This document shows, in pieces, positions 1-6,937 of a stretch of 7,306 nt of DNA. Position 1 is the stretch's first letter. Every line of letters begins with the position of its first letter. Under the pieces are notes generated by a model. That model did no database searches. It saw only the letters and a program-made list of their open reading frames with translations, and had not been told where the DNA came from. A program made the translations under genes and the position numbers. Origin of the DNA: Clostridia bacterium. GTDB taxonomy: Bacteria; Bacillota_A; Clostridia; Oscillospirales; SIG627. The stretch covers positions 1-7,306 of the forward strand of contig JAFVYT010000209.1 of assembly GCA_017508505.1 (NCBI GenBank), written 5' to 3'.

Positions 1-601
1 AGGGAAATTCCAAAACGTCTGCTTCCACCTTTTCGTCTACCCCGAGGGCACGGAGAATGATGTTGCGGTTGGGATGATTCTGTGCCTCCCGCTCCGTGAT
101 CTTTCCCTCGTCGAGGAGGCTCTGCACCAGAGAATGATCTCGGGTCAGTTGACGGATGGTGCCGTCAAAGACGTAATAGATGCGACTGTCTCCGATGTTG
201 GCGGTCACGAGCCCCGAGGGGGTGACCACGCAGGAGGTCAAGGTGGTTCCCATTCCGTTCAGGGCGGGATCCAGCTCCGCCGCTCCGAACACCTCTGCGT
301 TCGCCAGATCAACGCTCTTTGCAATGAAATCTCTCAGGCGAAGCTCGGGAAAGGAGTCGCAAGGGGCTCCGAACTCGGGAATGTCCCCGAGAAAGACGAA
401 GCTGAGTGCGGAGTTGATGTATTTGGCAAGCTTTTTCGTATAGCTCTGAACGCCGATGGCGCTGGCAACGTGGCCTCCCGCCGCTCCGCCCATTCCGTCA
501 CAGACGGTGGCAATCAGAAGATTTCCGGCAATTTTGATCTCATAGGCATCCTGATTGCTGCTGCGGCGGACACCCTGATCGCTTGCCCCGTAAAATTCCA
601 T
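1..601 (-). CDS. stp: PP2C-family serine/threonine protein phosphatase, 5' part (3' end beyond left edge)
   Basis: Metal-dependent cytoplasmic phosphatase that removes phosphate from Ser/Thr residues, in Bacillota normally opposing a PASTA-domain kinase (PrkC/Stk). The 200 visible codons carry the PP2C motifs in order: D8-x-G10-x-x-R13-x-x-N16-Q17-D18 (phosphate and metal binding), DGMGG at 35-39 (metal-binding Asp35), GMGTT at 116-120, IGDSR at 136-140, LTRDHSLV at 152-159 and HPNRN...RALG at 176-187. The family is usually about 240-250 residues, so some 45-50 residues are missing off the edge, including the last metal-binding Asp motifs. The stretch between the second and third motifs looks slightly long. 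The start is fixed by AAGGAG six bases upstream. That ribosome binding site overlaps the rlmN stop codon, and only 10 bases separate the genes. The family call is very sure; the symbol (stp or prpC) follows family and context. Confidence 0.95.
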   Translation of the reverse strand, partial: MEFYGASDQGVRRSSNQDAYEIKIAGNLLIATVCDGMGGAAGGHVASAIGVQSYTKKLAKYINSALSFVFLGDIPEFGAPCDSFPELRLRDFIAKSVDLANAEVFGAAELDPALNGMGTTLTSCVVTPSGLVTANIGDSRIYYVFDGTIRQLTRDHSLVQSLLDEGKITEREAQNHPNRNIILRALGVDEKVEADVLEFP

Positions 602-607
602 AGGCCT

Positions 608-613
608 CTCCTT
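608..613 (-). promoter_or_regulatory. Ribosome binding site of the phosphatase gene, overlapping the rlmN stop
   Basis: AAGGAG lies six bases before the phosphatase ATG. Its first two bases are also the last two of the rlmN TAA stop, so the sequence reads TAAGGAG. A ribosome ending rlmN would sit on this site, which favours re-initiation on the next gene. Confidence 0.8.
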
Positions 614-1664
614 ATGAAAGCTGCTTTTGCCTGCGGAGCTGACCGCAGGCCGCTTGAATGTCGGCGCCGAGGGTCCTTCGAATGGTGGCGTTGACGCCGC
701 CCTTTTGCAAGCGGCGGGCAAAGGCCTCCATGGACTTTCGGTCACCGGGTAAAAAGTCGGTTTCCTTCGTGGGGTTGACGGGGATCAGATTCAGGTGGTT
801 CAGCCATCCCGAAAGCAGTCCGATGAGCTCTCTTGCTCTCTCAGGGGTGTCGTTGACTCCGGAGATGAGCGCGTACTCAAAGGAGATCCGCCGCCCCGTT
901 TTCTCGGTGTAGCGTCGACAGATCCGCATCACCTCGGGGAGAGGGTAGCGGAGGTTGACGGGCATCAGCTCCGAGCGAAGACGGGAATTGGACGCGTGCA
1001 GGGAAATGGAAAGGGTGATGGGCAGATTCTCCTCCATCAGCCTTTCGATCTGAGGAATCAGGCCGCAGGTAGAGAGGGAAATGTTTCGATAGCCGATCCC
1101 AAACAGCTCCTTGCGGTTGCAAAGCTTTAAAAAGCGGATGACGTTGTCGTAATTGTCAAGGGGCTCGCCGATTCCCATGAGCACCACGTGCCCGATACGG
1201 AATTCGGGGTCCGTTTTTCTTTTCTCCTCGGTGATCTCCACCATCTGAAGCAGGATCTCACCTGCGGAAAGATTCCGCCCGAAGCCCGCCTTGGTGGAGG
1301 CGCAAAAGCGGCATCCCATCTTACAGCCCACCTGGGTGGAAAGACACACGCTGTAGCCGTGCTTGTAGGAAAGCAAAACGCTCTCCACGTATTCTCCGTC
1401 CGGCAGGGTGAAAAGAAACTTGGAGGTGTCGTCGATTTTGGAGGTCAGACACTCCGTTTCCTTCATGTTGTCGATGTAAAACAGCTCGGCAAGACGCTTG
1501 CGATGGGCGAGAGAAAGGTTCGTCATCTCCTCGAAGGAGCGCGCACCCTTTCCGAGCCACGTCACGATCTGGCCCGCTCTGTAGGCCTCGATTCCGTTTT
1601 CCTTCAGAATCTCGGCGATTTCCTCGGGAAAAAGGGAACGTAGGTCATAGGGTGGTTTCATCAT
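612..1664 (-). CDS. rlmN: Dual-specificity RNA methyltransferase RlmN (radical SAM)
   Basis: Cytoplasmic radical-SAM enzyme that methylates C2 of adenine 2503 in 23S rRNA and, in studied members, adenine 37 of some tRNAs. The protein has 350 residues, the normal family size. An N-terminal accessory domain (about 1-95) includes the YVES segment with Glu94. The CxxxCxxC iron-sulfur motif is C114, C118 and C121, followed by the SAM-binding MGIGEP at 163-168. Cys340 near the C-terminus (AACGQ) matches the family cysteine that carries the methyl intermediate together with a second cysteine, probably C121 or a neighbour. The first ATG overlaps the rsmB stop as ATGA. A second ATG follows at once, and GGAG lies 5 bases from the first and 8 from the second, so translation could start at either, a difference of one Met. 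The overlap suggests translational coupling to rsmB. All key residues are intact. Confidence 0.97.
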   Translation of the reverse strand: MMKPPYDLRSLFPEEIAEILKENGIEAYRAGQIVTWLGKGARSFEEMTNLSLAHRKRLAELFYIDNMKETECLTSKIDDTSKFLFTLPDGEYVESVLLSYKHGYSVCLSTQVGCKMGCRFCASTKAGFGRNLSAGEILLQMVEITEEKRKTDPEFRIGHVVLMGIGEPLDNYDNVIRFLKLCNRKELFGIGYRNISLSTCGLIPQIERLMEENLPITLSISLHASNSRLRSELMPVNLRYPLPEVMRICRRYTEKTGRRISFEYALISGVNDTPERARELIGLLSGWLNHLNLIPVNPTKETDFLPGDRKSMEAFARRLQKGGVNATIRRTLGADIQAACGQLRRQKQLS

Positions 1665-2947
1665 AATTTCTCCAAACAGTCACAGAAAAATCCGTCGTTT
1701 TCTCCTCCCACGGGAAAAACGGTTTCCTTTTCTCCGTGGCGGACAAACTCGGGATGCAGGGAAAGGAAGCGGTCGGTCACCTCTTCGTTTTCCTTGGGGT
1801 TCAGGGTGCAGGTGGAATAAACCAGTCTTCCGCCTCGCTTGAGCGCCGCCGCGCCCGCCTCCAGAATGGCGTACTGCAGCGCGGGAAGTCCCTCGGACTC
1901 CTCCTTGGCCTTATGGCGGATGTCGGGCTTTTTGGCAATGACGCCCCAGCCGGAGCAGGGAACGTCGCAGATCACACGGTCAAAGGCCTCGCGGTCCTCG
2001 GAAAGAGGCACCGAGGAGTCCCCCGTGCGACATCGGATGCAGGCAAGACCCAGACGCTCGGCTCCCTCCCTGATCAGACGAAGCCTGCCGGGGTGGAGCT
2101 CGGTGGAGACGATCTCTCCCTGCCCGTTCATATCCATCGCCGCTCCGAAGCTTTTTCCTCCCGGTGCGGCGCAAAGGTCGAGCACCCGATCTCCGACGCT
2201 TGCCTCGAGCCGATCTACCGCGTGTGCCGCGGCGGCATCCTGCACGAAGAACAAGCCCTCGGAAAATCCGGGCAGTCCCGTGGGATTTCCTCCCCTTTCC
2301 ACCGTCACTCCGTTTCGGCAAAGGGGGTTGACGTGATGGGGGATGCCCTCCTCCTCGAGCCTTTTGCAATAGTCCGAAAGGCCGATCTTCAGGGTGTTGA
2401 CTCTGAGGGTCAGAGCAGCCTTGTGATTCTGCGCCTCAAGGATCCTCTCGCACCGCTCTCTTCCGTAGGCCTCCTGCCATATGCCCACAAGGTAACGGGG
2501 ATAGCCGTACCGCAGGGCAAGGCCCTTCTTTCCGGGGATTTTCAGCAGCTCGGGCAGGGTCTCCTTTTCGGCCGAGATCCGCCGCAAAACGGCGTTGATC
2601 AGCCCCGTGCGACTGCGGCAATGTCGCTTGGCGATTTCTCCCGCCTCAAAAATGGCGGCGTGGTCGGGGATCCGATCCAGATACAGAATTTGATACGCGC
2701 CCATCTCCAAAAGGCAAAGAGCCCTTTTGTCCATGGTGTGAAGCGGCTCGCTCGATACGCGGGAGATCAGATAGTCCAGGGTGATCTTCTTTTCCACCAC
2801 CCCGAGATAGAGCTGTCCGTAGAGAGCCCGATCCTCAGGGGAGAGGGAAGCGTCCCGCAGGGTGGCGTCCAGCTCCAGATTGGCGTAGGCCCCCGCCTCC
2901 GCGCTCCTTTGAAGCGAGCGAAAGGCAAGCAGTCTGCCCTTGTTCAT
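1661..2947 (-). CDS. rsmB: 16S rRNA (cytosine-967 C5)-methyltransferase RsmB
   Basis: SAM-dependent enzyme that methylates C967 of 16S rRNA before the small subunit is finished. The 428 residues match the usual length (about 430-450). Residues 1 to about 140 form a NusB-like RNA-binding domain. The Rossmann methyltransferase domain follows, with the SAM-binding LDLCAAPGGKS at 256-266, DVPCSGWG at 328-335 and STCTLNPKENE at 378-388. Cys331 corresponds to the product-release cysteine and Cys380 to the nucleophile of the two-cysteine m5C mechanism. The C-terminus ends near NDGFF, as is common in the family. The ATG overlaps the fmt stop (ATGA), and GGGAG lies 10 bases upstream, a rather long spacing, so coupling to fmt may aid initiation. 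The two-cysteine pattern plus the NusB-like domain points to RsmB rather than RsmF. Confidence 0.96.
   Translation of the reverse strand: MNKGRLLAFRSLQRSAEAGAYANLELDATLRDASLSPEDRALYGQLYLGVVEKKITLDYLISRVSSEPLHTMDKRALCLLEMGAYQILYLDRIPDHAAIFEAGEIAKRHCRSRTGLINAVLRRISAEKETLPELLKIPGKKGLALRYGYPRYLVGIWQEAYGRERCERILEAQNHKAALTLRVNTLKIGLSDYCKRLEEEGIPHHVNPLCRNGVTVERGGNPTGLPGFSEGLFFVQDAAAAHAVDRLEASVGDRVLDLCAAPGGKSFGAAMDMNGQGEIVSTELHPGRLRLIREGAERLGLACIRCRTGDSSVPLSEDREAFDRVICDVPCSGWGVIAKKPDIRHKAKEESEGLPALQYAILEAGAAALKRGGRLVYSTCTLNPKENEEVTDRFLSLHPEFVRHGEKETVFPVGGENDGFFCDCLEKL
1670..1673 (-). promoter_or_regulatory. Ribosome binding site of rlmN ahead of a tandem ATGATG
   Basis: GGAG inside the end of rsmB lies 5 bases from the first ATG (1664-1662) and 8 bases from the second (1661-1659). 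The spacing fits the second slightly better, while only the first overlaps the rsmB stop codon. The two choices differ by one methionine. Confidence 0.6.
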
Positions 2948-3885
2948 AGGAGTCTTTCTCCCAAATTAAGCTTTCTTCCGTTTGCGGCGTCCGTCGCCTT
3001 CATCCTGCCCTTTCCTTCGGGCTGTACCTGATCCAGCTCGATGACGCCGTCGCCCGTTTTGACCAATACACGAGGCTTGACCGCTACGATCCTGCCGGGA
3101 TCTGCATCAAAGTCACCCTCGGCACTCCGAGCGGAATGAATCTTTAAGAGCTTTCCGTCTTCCGTACGGCAAAGAGCCGAGGGAACGGGGCAAAGCCCGC
3201 GGATGCGATCCAGCACCCTTTGTGAGGGAAGGGAAAAGTCGATCTCCTGATCCTCGCGGGCGATCTTGGCCGCATAGGTGGAAAGGCTCTCATCCTGCTT
3301 TTCGGGAGAAAGCTTTTTTTCATAAATTGACGGCAGGATCTCCAGGAGCATCTCGCTGCCCATTTTCGCAAGTCGCTCGAATAGCTCCCCGGCACATTCT
3401 CCCGCTTCAATGGACGTCTCCCTCTTGGCCAGCATATCTCCCGTGTCGAGGCCCTCGTCCATCTGCATGATGGTGACGCCCGTTTTCTCCTCTCCGTCCA
3501 TAATGGCACGGTTGATGGGAGCCGCCCCCCGATATTTTGGGAGCAGGGAGGCGTGAATGTTCACGCACCCGTATTCGGGAGTGTGGAGAACGTACGGAGG
3601 CAGGATCAGCCCGTAGGAGGCGACCACCACGAGCTGCGCTCCGAGAGAAAGGAAGACCTCCTTTGCCTCTTCGTCCCGCAGACTGTGGGGCTGGTAGAGG
3701 GGCAGACCCTTCTCCAAAGCAAAGAGCGCGACGCACCCTTGGGTCCGGTTCATTCCGCGTCCCGCGCGCTTCGGCTCCTTGGTGTAGACCGAAAGACAGT
3801 CTCCCTCCTGCAGCGCACCGTACAGAGCCTCCAAAGCCGTCAGGGCAAAGGGGCCTGTTCCCATAAATACGAGCCTTTTGTTCAT
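2944..3885 (-). CDS. fmt: Methionyl-tRNA formyltransferase
   Basis: Transfers a formyl group from 10-formyltetrahydrofolate to initiator Met-tRNA, the reaction that makes peptide deformylase necessary. From the chosen start it has 313 residues, the normal size. The catalytic domain holds FMGTGPFA at 7-14, the NIHASLLPKYRGAAP signature at 109-123 with catalytic Asn109 and His111, and GLDTGD at 145-150 with catalytic Asp147. From about 205 follows the C-terminal tRNA-binding domain. The frame is open further upstream with an ATG at 3927, but those 14 extra residues do not look like the family. The chosen ATG has GAAGGA nine bases upstream and overlaps the def stop as ATGA. MGTGPFA replaces the more usual MGTPxFA. 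Fmt directly after Def is a widespread arrangement that keeps the formylation and deformylation enzymes together. Confidence 0.97.
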   Translation of the reverse strand: MNKRLVFMGTGPFALTALEALYGALQEGDCLSVYTKEPKRAGRGMNRTQGCVALFALEKGLPLYQPHSLRDEEAKEVFLSLGAQLVVVASYGLILPPYVLHTPEYGCVNIHASLLPKYRGAAPINRAIMDGEEKTGVTIMQMDEGLDTGDMLAKRETSIEAGECAGELFERLAKMGSEMLLEILPSIYEKKLSPEKQDESLSTYAAKIAREDQEIDFSLPSQRVLDRIRGLCPVPSALCRTEDGKLLKIHSARSAEGDFDADPGRIVAVKPRVLVKTGDGVIELDQVQPEGKGRMKATDAANGRKLNLGERLL

Positions 3886-4358
3886 AGTCCGTGTTCCTTC
3901 ATTTCTTCCGGGGTCAAAATTCGGCAATCCTCATCGTAGAAGAGCTTTCCGTCCAAATGATCCATTTCGTGACAAATGGCCTTGGCAAGCAGCCCCTCTG
4001 CTGAAATGCGCTTGGTCTTTCCGTCCACGGTCAGAGTCTCTACCCTGACCTTCGTCGGTCTCTTGCGATACCCCCATTTTCCGGGACAGGAAAGACAGCC
4101 CTCCAGCTCCTCCTTTTCTCCCGAGAAGGAAAGGAGCTTGGGGTTGATGAGGGTGACCTCCTCCTCCCCGGTGTTGATGACCAGAAGGCGCTTCAGCTTT
4201 CCCACCTGCACGGCGGCAAGTCCGACTCCTCCGGCCTTGTCCATGGTTTCCTTCATATCCTCGATGAGGGTCAAAAGCCTCTGATCGATCACGTCGATCT
4301 CGCGGCTTCTTTTACGGAGGATCTCGTCTCCGTCCTTCACGATATTTAAAATTGCCAT
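3882..4358 (-). CDS. def: Peptide deformylase
   Basis: Metalloenzyme that removes the formyl group from the N-terminal methionine of new proteins at the ribosome. At 158 residues it is a normal compact deformylase. All three family motifs are present: GVGLAAVQ at 44-51 (Gly46, Gln51), EGCLSCP at 86-92 with metal ligand Cys88, and HEMDH at 130-134 with metal ligands His130 and His134 and catalytic Glu131. A second cysteine, Cys91, sits in the metal motif where many members have Val. The residue before HEMDH is Cys129, often Gln in the family. The C-terminus is short, as expected for a compact type with no long tail. The ATG has AAGGAG five bases upstream, and that site overlaps the priA stop. 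It overlaps fmt by four bases. I see no reason to doubt activity. Confidence 0.97.
   Translation of the reverse strand: MAILNIVKDGDEILRKRSREIDVIDQRLLTLIEDMKETMDKAGGVGLAAVQVGKLKRLLVINTGEEEVTLINPKLLSFSGEKEELEGCLSCPGKWGYRKRPTKVRVETLTVDGKTKRISAEGLLAKAICHEMDHLDGKLFYDEDCRILTPEEMKEHGL
3895..3900 (-). promoter_or_regulatory. Ribosome binding site that decides the fmt start
   Basis: GAAGGA within the last codons of def, nine bases before the ATG at 3885. Together with the ATGA overlap it supports this start over the in-frame ATG at 3927. Confidence 0.65.
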
Positions 4359-4363
4359 CGTGT

Positions 4364-4369
4364 CTCCTT
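4364..4369 (-). promoter_or_regulatory. Ribosome binding site of def, touching the priA stop
   Basis: AAGGAG lies five bases before the def ATG and shares its first base with the priA TAA stop (TAAAGGAG). This is the same stop-plus-binding-site design as between rlmN and the phosphatase gene. Confidence 0.8.
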
Positions 4370-6612
4370 TAAATCAGTCCCGGCCCGATGTCCAGTGCGA
4401 TCCCCACTCCGCTCTTGTCGGAGTCGGTCAGCTGCAGCAAAATGCGATTGAACAGCGCGCGGCTGCGGGCGTTATTTTTATATTTGATGATGAATCGCTT
4501 ACGGTATACGTTCTTCACCCGATAAACGGGTGCCTCAAAGGGACCGTAAACGATGAAAGCGACGTCGGAAAATTCTCCCTTCAAATTCTCCTCCAGAAGC
4601 CTTGCGGCCTCTGCGGATTTTCTCAGAACCTCGCTCTCCTTCTCGTGGGAGAGGGTCAATACCGCCAATTGGCAAAAGGGAGGAAACTGAAAGGCGCGTC
4701 TCAGGGCGATCTCCCCCTCGTAAAAGGCGGGGTAATTCTGCTCGGAGGCAAGGGAAAAGACATTGTGTGCGGGGTTGAGGGTCTGGATCACGGCACGTCC
4801 CTTCTTTTCGGCTCTGCCTGCCCTCCCGATAACCTGAGTCAAAAGGGAGAAGCTGTGCTCTGCCGCGCGAAAGTCGCTCAAATAAAGAGAAGAGTCTGCC
4901 ATTACGATTCCCACCAGCGTCACCTCGGGAAAATTGTGCCCCTTGGCCACCATTTGGGTGCCGATGAGAATGTCCGCCTCCTTTTTGCGAAAGGATTCCA
5001 GCAGGGCCTCGTGAGAGCCCTTGGCATTCATGGTGTCAGAATCCATACGGATCAGCCTTGCCTCGGGAAACCTTTGCTGTAATTCTTCCTCAAGCTGCTG
5101 GATCCCGTAGCCGTGGGGAACGAGATGGCTCGAGCCGCATTCGGGGCAGGTCTCGGGCAAGGGAATCGCCCATCCGCAATAATGGCAGGACAGACGCTTT
5201 GACGAAGTGTTGTGCAGGGTCATGGATACACTGCAATGAGGGCAGCGGATCACGCTTGCGCAGTCCATACAGGAAACGAAGCGGCGGTAGCCCCTTCGGT
5301 TCATCAGAAGGATGGTCTGCTCTCCCTTCTCCAGATTTTGGCGGATTTCCTCGGACAGAAACCGCCCGATCAGAGCTCCGGGCTCTCTTCTCAAATCGGG
5401 CCTGAGATCCACGATGCGAACCTCGGGCAGGGTGGCGGTGCCGTATCGCTCAGTCAGGGAAACGAGACGGTAGATCCCGACGGATGCCTTATAATAGGAT
5501 TCCACGTCGGGGGTCGCGGAGGCGAGAAGCAGCATCGCACTGTTTTTGGCGCAGCGAAACCGTGCCACGTCCCGGGCGTGGTATTTGAGCTGAGTGTCGG
5601 ATTTGTAGCTGGTGTCCTGCTCCTCGTCCATCACCACGAGTCCCAGAGAATCCACAGGGGCAAACACGGCGCTTCGGGTTCCCAAAACGATCCGCTTGCG
5701 TCCGCTTCGGATGGCAGCGTAGGTGTCCCGCCGCTCCCCCTCGGAAAGGGCGGAGTGGATGATGGCGACCTGATCCCCGTAGCGGCCGAACAAAAGCCTT
5801 GCGCTTTGTCCCGTCAGGGCGATTTCGGGTACCAGATACAAAACGGTTTTTCCCTTGGAAAGTACGTGGTCGCACAGGGCGAGCATCACGCGGGTCTTAC
5901 CGCTGCCCGTGACCCCGTGGAGCAGAGCCGCAACGGCCTTGCCCTCGTCCGACATTTCCCGCAGAGCCCGGAAGGCCCTTTCCTGCTCCTCGGAGAGGGG
6001 CTCGCCTTGGGTCCTCTCTCCCGAAAGCCCGAGAAAGGGATCACGCTCCACCTCGTCGTAATAAAGGGTAATAAGCCCCTTTTTGGCAAGGAGGGAGAAG
6101 GCGCTCCCGTCCATTCCGAAGAGCTCCTTGCACTGCTTTTCGGGAGCACTCCCGACCAGCGCGATCCAGTCGATGAATTTTTGATACGTATCTTTGTTTT
6201 TTCCCCGAAAGGCACCAAGCGCCGTCTCGGGACAAAGGCCCGATGCGGCGGCAACGAAGCGAAGCTTTTTGGCCTCTTTTTTGTAAACGGGGGAGGGGAG
6301 AATGGCCCGTGCCGCTTCTCCGAAGGTGCAAAAGATCTGCTCTCTTAAATGCTCGCACAGAGCCATCATTTCTTCAGTCAGAGAGATGTCCTTGTCCAGA
6401 ACGTCCAAAACGGACTTCAGAGCCATTTTCGGCTCCTCCTCCCTCAGACTGCAGACCACGCCGTAGCGCTCGCGGTTGCCCTTTCCGAAGGGAACCCTGA
6501 CCACGCACCCGCGGAAAGCGGGGAGCTCCTGCGGGCAGAGATAATCAAACTCTCTGTCCGTGGCCCGCGTTACGGCAAACAGCCGTACCTTGGCGATCCT
6601 TTGGATTCCCAT
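4369..6612 (-). CDS. priA: Primosomal protein N' (replication restart helicase PriA)
   Basis: Superfamily 2 3'-5' DNA helicase that recognises stalled forks and D-loops and helps reload the replicative helicase. It has 747 residues, normal size. The N-terminal DNA 3'-end-binding domain (about 1-105) holds DREFDY at 19-24. Helicase motifs are GVTGSGKT at 233-240 (Walker A), DEEQ at 329-332 (Walker B), SAT at 365-367, GTQMVAKGHNF at 551-561 and QVIGRAGR at 593-600. Eight zinc-binding cysteines lie at 448, 451, 457, 460, 476, 479, 489 and 492, all present. The Walker B box ends in Gln where PriA usually has His. The C-terminal DxGP near 738 differs slightly from the common DxDP. GGAGG lies five bases before the ATG. 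Only 24 bases separate it from rpoZ, where many Bacillota carry coaBC. Confidence 0.97.
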   Translation of the reverse strand: MGIQRIAKVRLFAVTRATDREFDYLCPQELPAFRGCVVRVPFGKGNRERYGVVCSLREEEPKMALKSVLDVLDKDISLTEEMMALCEHLREQIFCTFGEAARAILPSPVYKKEAKKLRFVAAASGLCPETALGAFRGKNKDTYQKFIDWIALVGSAPEKQCKELFGMDGSAFSLLAKKGLITLYYDEVERDPFLGLSGERTQGEPLSEEQERAFRALREMSDEGKAVAALLHGVTGSGKTRVMLALCDHVLSKGKTVLYLVPEIALTGQSARLLFGRYGDQVAIIHSALSEGERRDTYAAIRSGRKRIVLGTRSAVFAPVDSLGLVVMDEEQDTSYKSDTQLKYHARDVARFRCAKNSAMLLLASATPDVESYYKASVGIYRLVSLTERYGTATLPEVRIVDLRPDLRREPGALIGRFLSEEIRQNLEKGEQTILLMNRRGYRRFVSCMDCASVIRCPHCSVSMTLHNTSSKRLSCHYCGWAIPLPETCPECGSSHLVPHGYGIQQLEEELQQRFPEARLIRMDSDTMNAKGSHEALLESFRKKEADILIGTQMVAKGHNFPEVTLVGIVMADSSLYLSDFRAAEHSFSLLTQVIGRAGRAEKKGRAVIQTLNPAHNVFSLASEQNYPAFYEGEIALRRAFQFPPFCQLAVLTLSHEKESEVLRKSAEAARLLEENLKGEFSDVAFIVYGPFEAPVYRVKNVYRKRFIIKYKNNARSRALFNRILLQLTDSDKSGVGIALDIGPGLI

Positions 6613-6617
6613 ACCTT

Positions 6618-6622
6618 CCTCC
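6618..6622 (-). promoter_or_regulatory. Ribosome binding site of priA
   Basis: GGAGG lies five bases before the priA ATG, inside the 24-base gap after rpoZ. It confirms this start; no coding space remains in the gap. Confidence 0.75.
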
Positions 6623-6636
6623 GATTTTGGCTTGTC

Positions 6637-6891
6637 TTATTTCTCCTCGGGGAGAATGATCTTGTACTCTCTGGTGTAGAGCTTGCCGATGGCTTCCTTT
6701 ACGGGCTTTTCGTTGACGTTGCCCTTCTTGGAGGAGTAGCCGGCAAACTTGTCGTCCTTTGCTCCTTCTCCTGCCTGGCTCTTCTCCAGCTGCTCATCGG
6801 TGATTCTTCTGGCACACTTGGCAGTGGCGATGGACAGCATATAACGGTTGACTCCCTCGTCGGAAAGCTCGCTGATAGACGGATAAATCAT
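6637..6891 (-). CDS. rpoZ: DNA-directed RNA polymerase omega subunit
   Basis: Small subunit that helps assemble and stabilise RNA polymerase by wrapping the end of beta-prime. It has 84 residues, in the normal range of about 65-95. Family features are the N-terminal YPSISEL at 3-9, then NRYMLSIATAKCARRI at 15-30, the signature helix, and KPVKEAI at 62-68 in the C-terminal half. In the signature the usual AK-Arg-AR reads AKCAR: Cys26 stands where a conserved Arg is normal. The middle (about 35-60) is rich in charged residues, Gly and Ser and looks flexible. The ATG has AGGAGG nine bases upstream. Position directly after gmk is the classic Bacillota arrangement and supports the call of a short protein. 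Confidence 0.93.
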   Translation of the reverse strand: MIYPSISELSDEGVNRYMLSIATAKCARRITDEQLEKSQAGEGAKDDKFAGYSSKKGNVNEKPVKEAIGKLYTREYKIILPEEK

Positions 6892-6900
6892 GGTAATATT

Positions 6901-6906
6901 CCTCCT
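6901..6906 (-). promoter_or_regulatory. Ribosome binding site of rpoZ
   Basis: A full AGGAGG, the strongest in the window, lies nine bases before the rpoZ ATG. It is inside the 46-base AT-rich gap after gmk, the longest non-coding stretch here. Confidence 0.8.
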
Positions 6907-6937
6907 GAAAAATGTGATGTATTTTAAATTATTCTTT

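Noticed and set aside
74..694. Plus-strand open frame of 206 codons at the left edge
   Set aside because: The opposite strand encodes a PP2C phosphatase with every expected motif and a good ribosome binding site; this frame is its shadow, running into the end of rlmN.
1736..3031. Long plus-strand open frame of 431 codons opposite rsmB and the end of fmt
   Set aside because: It is the antisense shadow of two genes with complete catalytic motifs. Long antisense frames are expected at this G+C and codon use, and its translation shows no known family.
3886..3927. Upstream in-frame ATG giving a 327-residue Fmt
   Set aside because: The added 14 residues do not resemble the family and lie in the def coding sequence; the ATG at 3885 has the ribosome binding site, the ATGA overlap and the normal Fmt N-terminus.
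139..6231. CCCGAG occurs at least 12 times on the coding strand, suggesting an oriented chromosome motif
   Set aside because: Eleven of the 12 copies I checked are in-frame CCC GAG codons for Pro-Glu pairs, so codon preference explains them. A genome-wide strand-bias count would be needed to revive the idea.
5212..6348. Long plus-strand open frame of 378 codons opposite priA
   Set aside because: It lies wholly within the well-supported priA gene, and its translation shows no domain.
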